In this document: one piece after another, positions 9,500-16,946 of the stretch
Layout: every line of letters starts with the position of its first letter
Numbering within the stretch: position 1 is the first letter of the stretch
Assembly: GCF_039545035.1 (NCBI RefSeq)
Contig: NZ_BAABRO010000002.1
Location: 957,649 to 1,021,648 of the forward strand
Length of the DNA stretch: 64,000 nucleotides
Direction: 5' to 3'
Source: Novipirellula caenicola
Lineage (GTDB): Bacteria > Planctomycetota > Planctomycetia > Pirellulales > Pirellulaceae
Translations under genes and position numbers: made by a program
Notes under the pieces: model-generated
Database searches by the model: none
What the model saw: the letters and a program-made list of their open reading frames with translations, nothing else
What the model was told of the DNA's origin: nothing

Positions 9500-10122
9500 G
9501 ATCGATCCTCCTCGGCCTCGATTTGCTGGACTTGTTCGCGTAATCGCCGCACGATTCGGCTGCGGATGGCATAGATCGCGCCGCGTGATTTGCCCAATCG
9601 CTTTGTAACACTGTCGATCGACTCGCCTTCGACATGCGTGGACCAGAATGCATCCCAGCTGGCGTGGTCATAATCATCGCGTATTGCGTCGGCAGCCAAG
9701 CGAATCAGGACCCGCTGGCGATCGTTCTCCCAATCGTGGCGAGAATCCTCGGTCGCCGCTGGTCGCGACTCGAGCGTGATCTGATGCGTCGTCCCGCCGA
9801 TGCCTCGATGATTCAAATCGCGACAAACAACATTGACGAGCGAGTTTCGTGAGACGCGGTTTAGCCACGCCGCAAAACGGTCTGGCGGTTTCTGTTCGCA
9901 TTCCTGGTCGCCCGGTCGATGCCATCGGCTGGCCGCTCGCGCGACTCGCCGAATCACATCGGCGACCACTTCGTCGGCGGCATGATGGTCGAGTCCACGT
10001 CGCCGCGCAAATCGATAGATCACCGGGCGATACAACGCATCAAACCGCTGCCACGCAGCGTGGTTGGCGAGATCGCCGATCTCCGAAATCAGTAGCGGAT
10101 TGGGGGTCGGCCAAGGCGTCAT
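9496..10122 (-). CDS. ECF-type RNA polymerase sigma factor
   Basis: A 208-residue sigma-70-family protein. Region 2 is visible at about residues 27-57 ('FDALYRPVIYRFARRRGLD...ADEVVADVI') and region 4, with its helix-turn-helix, at about 155-198 ('WDAFWSTHVEGESIDSVTKRLGKSRGAIYAIRSRI' taken in parts). There is no sigma 1.1 or region 3, as expected for the ECF group. ATG at 10122 is preferred; in-frame starts up to 10326 add a non-conserved, Cys/Arg-rich leader. It overlaps the kinase gene by 4 bases and heads the three-gene operon. The kinase is probably its partner, replacing the usual anti-sigma factor. The ferritin-like gene diverging upstream could be a target, but I see no defined promoter motif to support that. 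Confidence 0.88.
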   Translation of the reverse strand: MTPWPTPNPLLISEIGDLANHAAWQRFDALYRPVIYRFARRRGLDHHAADEVVADVIRRVARAASRWHRPGDQECEQKPPDRFAAWLNRVSRNSLVNVVCRDLNHRGIGGTTHQITLESRPAATEDSRHDWENDRQRVLIRLAADAIRDDYDHASWDAFWSTHVEGESIDSVTKRLGKSRGAIYAIRSRIVRRLREQVQQIEAEEDRS

Positions 10123-10376
10123 GCTGAAACAGATTCGCGACAAGAAAGGAATAGAGAGCACGCAGCGACTAACAGTATGACCCTTTGCGTGGCTCTGATC
10201 TGACGCCGGACAAGAAATAAAATCAATATTTCTCGGCTGCCGTCGGCTGCGAGGCAAAAGATTGCGGTCAAAGTCGCCATCGCTCATAATTTCAGTCGGT
10301 TTCACCGCTTGGCATGCTGTTCCCAATTGCCATTATTCCGCAAGACGATGCGTCGACCGACGCCCCGCGAGAAAAA

Positions 10377-11798
10377 ATGAATATGCAAGACTATCAATCC
10401 TACCGCGGTCTTCCTTCGTTGGCGGGACTCGGTTCGCTCGAGCGGGCCATCCAGTGCGACTGGAGTGTCCAGGAGAGTGCCAAACGCTGGAAACGACTGC
10501 ACTTTGTCTTCAAGCGGCTGTATGAAACGCTGACGGCAAAGATCACCGCCGAACCGATTTATGAACTCAAAACACTGTTTAGCCATCACGCTTACCTGTG
10601 CAGCGAACAAGTCAGCTCGATTCGCCGCCGTGTCGGCGAGATGCGTGAACCTCCGCTGGGCCTAGACAAGGTTCCTCATCCTGGACTCGAGCGATTGATG
10701 GACGAAATCGCCGCGGCGCCGACGACGAACGAGTTTCTGGTCGGGATCTACGAGGTGGTGTTTCCGGCAATTCTCGTGGCGTGCCAACAATTCAAAACCG
10801 ACGCGCATCCGCTTGCCGACGCTCCCTCGATCCGCATCGCAAAGCTGATCGAATTTGAAATCGATGAAGTCCATCGACTGGGCGAACAATCGATTGCATG
10901 TTTGGTTGACCGTGTCCAACGCACGGCAATGCAAACCTGGATCGATTGTTTGCAACAATGTCTTCGCGCGGCCGGTGAATTGGATGGTACCGCGACAAGC
11001 GACACATCGGTCCCCGATCCGATGCACAGCCGGACGCCGTTCGTTTATCAAGCGGAACCTCGGCGTGATGAGCGGTTCCAGGATTCATTTAATGCCGGCG
11101 TCAATCCCGAAGCGTTCTTGTACGACTCGCGTTTTTCCGCTCGCGACAAGACGTTGATGATGTACTACAAGCGAATCCGAGAATTGGATGTTCCCGAGAT
11201 GATGGCGAGCATCTTGGTGGAGATCGGGGACGAGGAACCGTGGGATTTTCACGCCGAGATGTCGCGGCAACTGTGGGACGAAGCACGGCACGCGATGATG
11301 GGCGAAGTCGGATTTGTCGCCCAAGGAATCGACTGGACAAAAATCCCGATCAATTTCACTTGGTCACGCAACTTGAATACGCAGCTAAACGCACGCGAGC
11401 GTCATGGCGTGTTGTTTTTTATCGAGCAAGGGTTGATGCCCAAAACGGGAAAGCGATATGAATGGGAAGTCGCAATGGAAAGCGGCGATCCGTTGTCGGG
11501 ACTGTTTCAAGATTTTGATTGGGCTGACGAGGTCTTGCATGCACAGATCGGTCGTCGTTGGTACGTGCCAAAGTTCGCTTCGCTCAACGAAGCTCTCGAT
11601 TACGGGGATCGTTGTTGGTCCAAAGTGCTCAGCCATTGGCGAGCGTACAAAGAGCAAGGTTTGACGGAGCATCGAAATTGGTGGCCCGAGGTCTATCAAA
11701 CCGCGTGCGGCAATTGGGGCGTCGCTCCCGACCCCGCGGCGCTCGCGTTTGACACCACTTATGAGGAGAGCCGCGCCGACCTGAAAGAGATCAGGTAG
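10377..11798 (+). CDS. Large ferritin-like-superfamily protein, function unknown
   Basis: About 473 residues from ATG 10377 (an in-frame ATG at 10314 would add 21 poorly conserved-looking residues). The protein is almost all alpha-helical. Two segments carry Glu/His patterns of ferritin-like di-iron carboxylate helices: 'KLIEFEIDEVHRLGEQ' in the first half and 'IGDEEPWDFHAEMSRQLWDEARHAMMGEVGF' (read in parts) in the second, the latter with ExxxH and DExxH spacing. Another possible ligand helix is 'DFDWADEVLHAQIGRRW'. This would fit an oxidase or an oxidative-stress protein, but no substrate can be named. It is transcribed away from the ECF sigma factor gene. Its TAG stop codon lies inside a palindromic repeat. 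Confidence 0.75.
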   Translation: MNMQDYQSYRGLPSLAGLGSLERAIQCDWSVQESAKRWKRLHFVFKRLYETLTAKITAEPIYELKTLFSHHAYLCSEQVSSIRRRVGEMREPPLGLDKVPHPGLERLMDEIAAAPTTNEFLVGIYEVVFPAILVACQQFKTDAHPLADAPSIRIAKLIEFEIDEVHRLGEQSIACLVDRVQRTAMQTWIDCLQQCLRAAGELDGTATSDTSVPDPMHSRTPFVYQAEPRRDERFQDSFNAGVNPEAFLYDSRFSARDKTLMMYYKRIRELDVPEMMASILVEIGDEEPWDFHAEMSRQLWDEARHAMMGEVGFVAQGIDWTKIPINFTWSRNLNTQLNARERHGVLFFIEQGLMPKTGKRYEWEVAMESGDPLSGLFQDFDWADEVLHAQIGRRWYVPKFASLNEALDYGDRCWSKVLSHWRAYKEQGLTEHRNWWPEVYQTACGNWGVAPDPAALAFDTTYEESRADLKEIR

Positions 11799-11860
11799 CG
11801 AAACTCGCGGAGAGTTTCGTCCATCTCAGTGCATCCGAAACTCTTGGCGAGTTTCGCTAC
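11795..11860. repeat. GTAGCG-family two-tier inverted repeat (copy 2), supplies a stop codon
   Basis: Outer arms GTAGCGAAACTCGC (11795-11808) and GCGAGTTTCGCTAC (11847-11860) are perfect 14-bp inverted repeats; an inner perfect 9-bp pair is AGAGTTTCG (11811-11819) / CGAAACTCT (11836-11844). The TAG stop of the ferritin-like gene (11796-11798) is part of the left arm. A 15-base fragment of the 5909-5984 repeat follows at 11881-11895, before the convergent NHL gene. Confidence 0.8.
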
Positions 11861-11905
11861 GGGACGCCTATAGATGCAACGACAGGCTGGAAGCCAATTC
11901 CACAT

Positions 11906-12970
11906 TTAGCTGAACAGGGCGAGACGCTGGACGCGGTGATTGTTGCTGTCCAAGATGTGCACTCGGTCTTGCGAATCGACCACCACGCCCCAAGGCTGAT
12001 ACAGTTGGCCGGGCTGGAACCCCGGAGCTCCCCAGGTGGCGATCCATTTGCCCTCCGGCGTGAACCGCTGCAATCGCTGGTTGCCGTACTCGCAAACGAT
12101 CAGCGTGCCATCACTGGCGAAGGCCAAATCGTAGGGATAATAGAATTCGCCCGCAGCATTGCCTTCGTGACCGAAAACGTTGATCAGTTTTGGCGTTTCT
12201 TCGCGGATATCAAAACATTGGATGCGATGGTTACAGGCATCGGCGACCCATAACACATGATCTCGCACGACCAGACTTTGCGGACGAACGAATTGGCCCG
12301 GCGCGTTTCCGGTGCCACCCCACTGAGTCAAAAAGTTTCCTTGGGGATCAAATTTTTGAATTCGGTCCGAATCGCCGTACTCGCCGATATAGAAACAACC
12401 TTTCTTGTCGCAAACCGCGTCGGTAACAAAGGCAAATTCGCCCGGCGAATGGCCCGCGACACCCCCAATTTGCTTGTCGCTGCACAGTTGACCGTCAAGT
12501 GTATAGGTTAGGGTGCGGTAATAATGCGTGTCCGCGACAAGCAAGTGCGGAACGGGATGGTCGCCTGGTGGCGTTTCTACAGCCAAACCGGTGGGGCGTC
12601 CGTTTTCGGTATCCGGGGTTTTCCAACCTCGCTGAAAATTCCCGTCGACGTCAAAAACTTGAATCCGGCCGGTCGTATCGACAATGAACAATTCATCGGC
12701 AGGCGAGATCGCGATCGCTCGAGGTTTTAGAAACCGCCCCTCGCTGAACCCCCGTCGCCCCCACACGATTTGGGTGCTCGAACCGGACGCACCCGAAACG
12801 CATCCCGAAATCAGGCTCGAACCGATCGCCAGCGAAGCGCATAACATCGTGCGACGAGATTGTTTTGCAGCGAACAAGTTTGCAGGGGGCGAGTTTGCAA
12901 CAGACAAGGCGGTTTTCAGCTTTATGATTTTGTTTTGTGTCAATGTTGCTAGTGTATCAACAAAGGCCAC
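11906..12970 (-). CDS. NHL-repeat beta-propeller lipoprotein
   Basis: A 354-residue predicted lipoprotein. Residues about 38-57 combine a twin-arginine-like SRRTML, a hydrophobic stretch and a lipobox ending in Cys (SLISGC), so it is probably anchored in a membrane after export. The remainder is a series of NHL/6-bladed beta-propeller repeats recognised by recurrent blocks such as 'G.F..P..LAFASDGTLIVCEYGNQRLQRF', 'VRDHVLWVADACNHRIQCF' and 'GVVVDSQDRVHILDSNNHRVQRL'. Such propellers bind proteins or ligands, or form lyase-type enzymes; no catalytic identity is claimed. The assigned start is a GTG at 12970; the first 37 residues precede the Tat motif and the true start may be further in. It is convergent with the ferritin-like gene. 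Confidence 0.88.
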   Translation of the reverse strand: MAFVDTLATLTQNKIIKLKTALSVANSPPANLFAAKQSRRTMLCASLAIGSSLISGCVSGASGSSTQIVWGRRGFSEGRFLKPRAIAISPADELFIVDTTGRIQVFDVDGNFQRGWKTPDTENGRPTGLAVETPPGDHPVPHLLVADTHYYRTLTYTLDGQLCSDKQIGGVAGHSPGEFAFVTDAVCDKKGCFYIGEYGDSDRIQKFDPQGNFLTQWGGTGNAPGQFVRPQSLVVRDHVLWVADACNHRIQCFDIREETPKLINVFGHEGNAAGEFYYPYDLAFASDGTLIVCEYGNQRLQRFTPEGKWIATWGAPGFQPGQLYQPWGVVVDSQDRVHILDSNNHRVQRLALFS

Positions 12971-13085
12971 GACGGAGGCAACTTCGGGGACGCTGGCGGA
13001 CTTGTGAAGACGTTTTCATAGCCCGTACAATTGTGAACGTCATCCACGTCGAAAAACAGCCCGCATTCTCTTTGATCTCTGATCC

Positions 13086-14261
13086 ATGCCAAAAATCCTG
13101 GACCTTCAAACCGCAGAAGATTCGCGAGATATCGTGCATCGAACTGTCCAAGCGTTGGTCGAGGGGCAAGTGGTGGGGGTGCCGACCGAAACGACCTACA
13201 CGCTCGCCGCGATGGCGCTGAGCTCGAAGGGGGTCGAGCAGCTTAGAATGCTTGCAAACCGCGAACACGAGGCTGCTGGGGCCAATGGTTCCGCAGAGCG
13301 GAAGTCGCATTGGATCGAATTGTCGGTTCGCAGCCGCGACGCGGCATGTGATTTCGTGGGCACGGCGTCGAGCACGCTGCGGCGGCTGACTCGCCGCTGT
13401 TGGCCGGGGCCGTTGACAGCCGCGGTGCAATGTCCTGAACCTTTTTCGGCTTTATCTCAATTGCCCGTGGGGGTTCACGATCAAGTCGTCGAAGAGGATG
13501 GTTTTGTCAATTTTCGGGTGGTCGACCACTCGGTCTTGGATCAAATTCACCGTTATTTGTCGGGTCCATTGGTGTTGGCCAGTTTTGAGCCAGACGAGGG
13601 GACCGAGATCGCCACGATTGCCGCTAGAATGGTGGATAAATATGGCGACGAATTGCCACTGCTGCTCGACGATGGCCCGACACGCTATGGTGGTGTCACG
13701 ACGGTTGTCCGAGTCAGTGGCAACCGCTGGGAGTTGCTTCGCGAAGGCGTGATTGAACGTGCTGCTATGAACCAATTTGTGAAACCTGTGATCGCGGTGG
13801 TCTGCACCGGAAATACTTGTCGTAGTCCGATGGCAGAGACCTTGTTACGTGAACAATTGAACAAGCGAACCGGATGTGATGATGCCGTGCGGGTCATCTC
13901 GGCGGGCGTGGCGGCATCCAGCGGAGCCGGGGCGAGTCCACAAGCCGTCGCGGTGATGGGATCGCGGGGGTTGGATTTGACCGGCCACAGCAGTCGTCCG
14001 CTCGATGAATCGGTGGTCAACGTTGCCGATTTGATCCTGACCATGACCCGCGGCCATCGTGCAGCGATTTTGGCGGCGTGGCCCGACATGCACGAACGTG
14101 TCTTTACATTGCGACGAGACGGGGGCGATATTAGCGACCCCGTGGGCATGGCGGTTGAGGTCTACGAGGCCTGTGCCGACCAAATAAACGAAGAATTAGG
14201 AAAATGGCTCGATTCGCTGGGCGAGGATTTTTTCCCTACCGAAATCACAAGCCAAGAATAA
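13086..14261 (+). CDS. Fusion of a divergent YrdC/Sua5 domain and a low-molecular-weight (arginine-type) protein phosphatase
   Basis: A 391-residue two-domain protein. Residues about 10-215 resemble YrdC/Sua5 (threonylcarbamoyl-AMP synthase): 'GVPTETTYTLAAMAL', 'RRCWPGPLTAAVQC' and 'GGVTTVVRVSG...LLREGVI'. The usual KxR and S-x-N substrate motifs are not recognisable, so this half may be inactive for t6A synthesis. Residues about 233-385 are a low-molecular-weight phosphatase with P-loop C240-T-G-N-T-C-R246-S and the catalytic acid in D351-P. The fifth P-loop residue is Thr244; in Bacillus YwlE this Thr gives specificity for phosphoarginine, while most tyrosine phosphatases have Ile, Leu or Val. 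RpiB follows 12 bases later, as ywlE is followed by ywlF (rpiB) in Bacillus. Start ATG 13086. Confidence 0.9.
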   Translation: MPKILDLQTAEDSRDIVHRTVQALVEGQVVGVPTETTYTLAAMALSSKGVEQLRMLANREHEAAGANGSAERKSHWIELSVRSRDAACDFVGTASSTLRRLTRRCWPGPLTAAVQCPEPFSALSQLPVGVHDQVVEEDGFVNFRVVDHSVLDQIHRYLSGPLVLASFEPDEGTEIATIAARMVDKYGDELPLLLDDGPTRYGGVTTVVRVSGNRWELLREGVIERAAMNQFVKPVIAVVCTGNTCRSPMAETLLREQLNKRTGCDDAVRVISAGVAASSGAGASPQAVAVMGSRGLDLTGHSSRPLDESVVNVADLILTMTRGHRAAILAAWPDMHERVFTLRRDGGDISDPVGMAVEVYEACADQINEELGKWLDSLGEDFFPTEITSQE

Positions 14262-14273
14262 ATAGGTGACAAA

Positions 14274-14786
14274 ATGCTGAAGATTTGCTTAGCAAGCGAT
14301 CACCGTGGCGTTCATATCAAAGCAAAGTTGATGCAATCCCTTGCCGCGGCCGGATTCTCGGTCAGCGATGAAGGGACCAATAGCGATACTGCCTGTGATT
14401 ACCCGGACCTTGCCAGCTTGGTGGCCCAAAAAGTCAGCAACGGGGAAGCGGATCGTGGAATTTTGATCTGTGGTACCGGGATCGGAATGGCGATCACGGC
14501 AAACAAATTCCTCGGCGTTCGTGCCGCTTCGTGTTACGACGAAGTGCTGATCGAAATGAGCCGACGGCACAACGATGTCAACGTGCTGTGTTTGCCAGGT
14601 GATTTGATTGGCGAACGTCCGATCGATGACTTGGTGCTGCTGTGGCTGAAAACCGAATTTGACGGTGGCCGTCACAACAAACGGGTCCAGAAGATTGCCA
14701 CGATCGAAAAAGCCAATCTTCGCTGCGATTCGGCTGCGGCGGAATCGACCGAATCCGCTTCCGGTCCCAAAGGGCCTCAGCGTTGA
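14274..14786 (+). CDS. rpiB: Ribose-5-phosphate isomerase B (RpiB/LacAB family)
   Basis: A 170-residue cytoplasmic enzyme interconverting ribose 5-phosphate and ribulose 5-phosphate in the pentose phosphate pathway. Family motifs: 'ASDHRGVHIK' at the N-terminus, 'DEGTNSD..CDYPDLA', the catalytic Cys in 'LICGTGIGMAI', and 'RRHNDVNVLCLPGDLIG'. The last 25 residues (Ser/Ala/Glu-rich) extend beyond the usual length of about 145-150. It starts 12 bases after the phosphatase fusion and its TGA overlaps the ATG of holB (TGATG at 14784-14788), so all three are likely co-transcribed. A LacA/B or allose-phosphate isomerase role is a less likely alternative. Confidence 0.93.
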   Translation: MLKICLASDHRGVHIKAKLMQSLAAAGFSVSDEGTNSDTACDYPDLASLVAQKVSNGEADRGILICGTGIGMAITANKFLGVRAASCYDEVLIEMSRRHNDVNVLCLPGDLIGERPIDDLVLLWLKTEFDGGRHNKRVQKIATIEKANLRCDSAAAESTESASGPKGPQR

Positions 14787-15802
14787 TGAATTGGTCCAAC
14801 CTGATTGGTCACAACCAAATCGAAGCTTGGTTTGCCAACGCGATCCGCAAAGGCCGATTGACGGGCAGTTTCCTGTTTGTCGGGCAACCGGGCGTCGGTA
14901 AACGAACGACCGCCAATCTGCTAGCGCAAACGTTGCTGTGTGAACGGAACGATCCCGAGGCGATGAACCCGTGCGGGGTTTGCGAAGGCTGTGTGCAAGT
15001 CGCCGCCAAAACGCATCCCGATGTCACCCGTGTTGGCAAACCGAGTGACAAGTCGTTCATCCCGCTGGAATTGCTGATCGGTCCGCCTGATGCGCGAATG
15101 CAAGAAGGGTTTTGTCGTGATGTGCGACTGCGTCCGATGCGAGGCCGCCGGCGGGTGGCGATCATCGAAGACGCCGACTTTTTGAACGAAGAGGGAGCGA
15201 ATTGTTTGCTGAAGACGCTCGAGGAGCCTTCGTCCAACGCGATTATTTTGTTGATTGGAACCAGCGAACAACGGCAACTGCCGACCATTCGGTCACGCTG
15301 CCGCGTGATCCGATTTCAATCCCCCAGCGGTGAAAACGCCGCGCGATTGATGCGTGACGTTCACGCCATTGAAGCGTCCGATGAACAGATTGCCGACGCG
15401 GTCGAAATCGCCGGCGGTGACATGCACGTCGCGGTGCGTTTGTTAAGTGGTGAAGCCGACAAACTACGTGATGCGCTGCGATCTCAATTTGGTTCGAAGA
15501 CCCCCGATCCGGTCGCACTGTGCCGGATCATCAATGCCCACGTCGAGCAATCCGGCAAAGAGGCATCGAAACGACGGGCGGCGATGCGGGACGTGTTTTC
15601 GTTCGCGGTCCAGCACTATCGGCAACAACTTCGACAAGCGTTTGATAATCGGTTGGCGACGCTGCATTCACTCAACCGGCTCGACCGTTCGATCCGTGCG
15701 CTGCGTGAAGTCGATCGCAGTGCAAATCAAAGCACGCTGATCGAATGTTATTCCGCAGACATCGCGGCCGCCACGACGGGCGACCGCGGTGAAATTGGAT
15801 AA
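14786..15802 (+). CDS. holB: DNA polymerase III subunit delta' (clamp loader)
   Basis: A 338-residue AAA+ protein. The start is ATG 14786, overlapping the rpiB stop by one base; TTG 14783 is an in-frame alternative. A Walker A-like 'GQPGVGKRT' lies near residue 35, followed by a Cys cluster typical of clamp-loader zinc modules ('CGVCEGC' plus an earlier Cys in 'LLCER'). Then come 'RRRVAIIEDADFLNEEGANCLLKTLEEPSSNAIILLI' (read in parts; Walker B-like and sensor regions) and 'PTIRSRCRVIRFQ' with the SRC motif. The C-terminal third is the collar region that oligomerises with the gamma/tau and delta subunits. Delta' works with DnaX and HolA to load the sliding clamp. A separate DnaX is excluded by the size and lack of C-terminal tau domains. 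Confidence 0.88.
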   Translation: MNWSNLIGHNQIEAWFANAIRKGRLTGSFLFVGQPGVGKRTTANLLAQTLLCERNDPEAMNPCGVCEGCVQVAAKTHPDVTRVGKPSDKSFIPLELLIGPPDARMQEGFCRDVRLRPMRGRRRVAIIEDADFLNEEGANCLLKTLEEPSSNAIILLIGTSEQRQLPTIRSRCRVIRFQSPSGENAARLMRDVHAIEASDEQIADAVEIAGGDMHVAVRLLSGEADKLRDALRSQFGSKTPDPVALCRIINAHVEQSGKEASKRRAAMRDVFSFAVQHYRQQLRQAFDNRLATLHSLNRLDRSIRALREVDRSANQSTLIECYSADIAAATTGDRGEIG

Positions 15803-15842
15803 CGATGACTGCCGCATGTCACGCAAGCGGCAAATATCAAAA

Positions 15843-16805
15843 TCAACGCAATCCGCAAGCTTTTTGAGCACGCAGCAGGACGTCGGCCGCGACTTCACGC
15901 GCTCGTGCGGCACCGTCGCGAAGCGTTTCGTGGACGTAATCCAGATTCGCTTCGAGCTCTTCGCGACGCGCCCGCGCTTCGGCGAAATAGGTTTCGCTTG
16001 CTTCGGCAACCGCCTTTTTGACGTCACCGTAACCGAACCCGCCTCGGCGATACATCGCCGCCATGGTTTCGACATCCTCGGGCGACGCGAACAGACGATA
16101 CAGCTGGAACAGATGGTCTCCCTCGGGCTCTTTCGGGTCTTCCATCGCTCGGCTGTCGGTGGTGATTCGCATGATCTGTTTGCGAATTTGTTTGACGTTA
16201 CCAAACAGCGGCAGCGTGTTGTTGTAGCTCTTACTCATTTTTTCGCCATCGGTTCCGGGAACCTTGGCGCTATGGTCAAGCGTTTTCGCCTTGGGCAACT
16301 TGAACGTTTCACCGAAGGTGTGATTGAAACTGCCCGCCAAATCGCGGGCGACTTCGATGTGTTGGATTTGGTCCTGACCCACCGGCACCACTTCGGAGTC
16401 GTAGATCAAAATATCCGCCGCCATCAACACGGGGTACGTGAACAGCCCTGCGTCGGCATTGAGCCCCTTTTCTTTTTTGTCTTTGTAGGCATGGCACCGC
16501 TCGAGCAGTCCCATCGGCGTGCCGGTCATCAATAGCCAAGTCAACTCGCTGACCTCAGGCACCTGCGACTGCACGAACAGCGTTGCCTTTTTCGGGTCCA
16601 AGCCAAGCGCCATCAGATCCAGTGCCGCATCGAGCGTGTATTGTTTCAGCGCTGCCGCGTCACGGACGGTCGTCAAGGCGTGCATGTCGGCGATGAAATA
16701 GAAGCCGTCGTTGTCGTCTTGCAGGTCGATGTATTGACGAATCGCACCAAAAAAGTTGCCCCAGTGAGGTCGTCCGGTGGGTTGGATACCAGAGAGAACA
16801 CGCAT
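15843..16805 (-). CDS. trpS: Tryptophanyl-tRNA synthetase
   Basis: A 320-residue class I aminoacyl-tRNA synthetase charging tRNA-Trp. ATG 16805 is chosen because it begins [11 protein letters not shown], the conserved TrpRS start; longer in-frame starts add an unrelated leader. The HIGH-type motif appears as P-H-W-G-N (residues 13-17) and the KMSKS loop is exact (residues 189-193, '[11 protein letters not shown]'). '[14 protein letters not shown]' and '[18 protein letters not shown]' are the usual Trp/AMP pocket segments. Length is normal for a bacterial TrpRS. It is convergent with holB and lies 141 bases downstream of cstA on the same strand. A short hairpin at 16881-16902 lies in that gap. 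Confidence 0.96.
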   Translation of the reverse strand: MRVLSGIQPTGRPHWGNFFGAIRQYIDLQDDNDGFYFIADMHALTTVRDAAALKQYTLDAALDLMALGLDPKKATLFVQSQVPEVSELTWLLMTGTPMGLLERCHAYKDKKEKGLNADAGLFTYPVLMAADILIYDSEVVPVGQDQIQHIEVARDLAGSFNHTFGETFKLPKAKTLDHSAKVPGTDGEKMSKSYNNTLPLFGNVKQIRKQIMRITTDSRAMEDPKEPEGDHLFQLYRLFASPEDVETMAAMYRRGGFGYGDVKKAVAEASETYFAEARARREELEANLDYVHETLRDGAARAREVAADVLLRAQKACGLR

Positions 16806-16946
16806 GCAAAAAACCTTCAAGAAAACGAAACGAGAGACGAAGCGACCCACTGGATGCAAGCTCAGTGGGCCGTCTTTATACGACGGACGCGATGATCCGT
16901 CGCGAGGTGATCCAAGATTGCAAAAAAATGAGCCGTTTGAAGTGCG

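Noticed and set aside
16875..16902. Hairpin and TATAAA-like box upstream of trpS as promoter or terminator
   Set aside because: The stem is only 7 pairs with no U-run, and no -35 partner was found.
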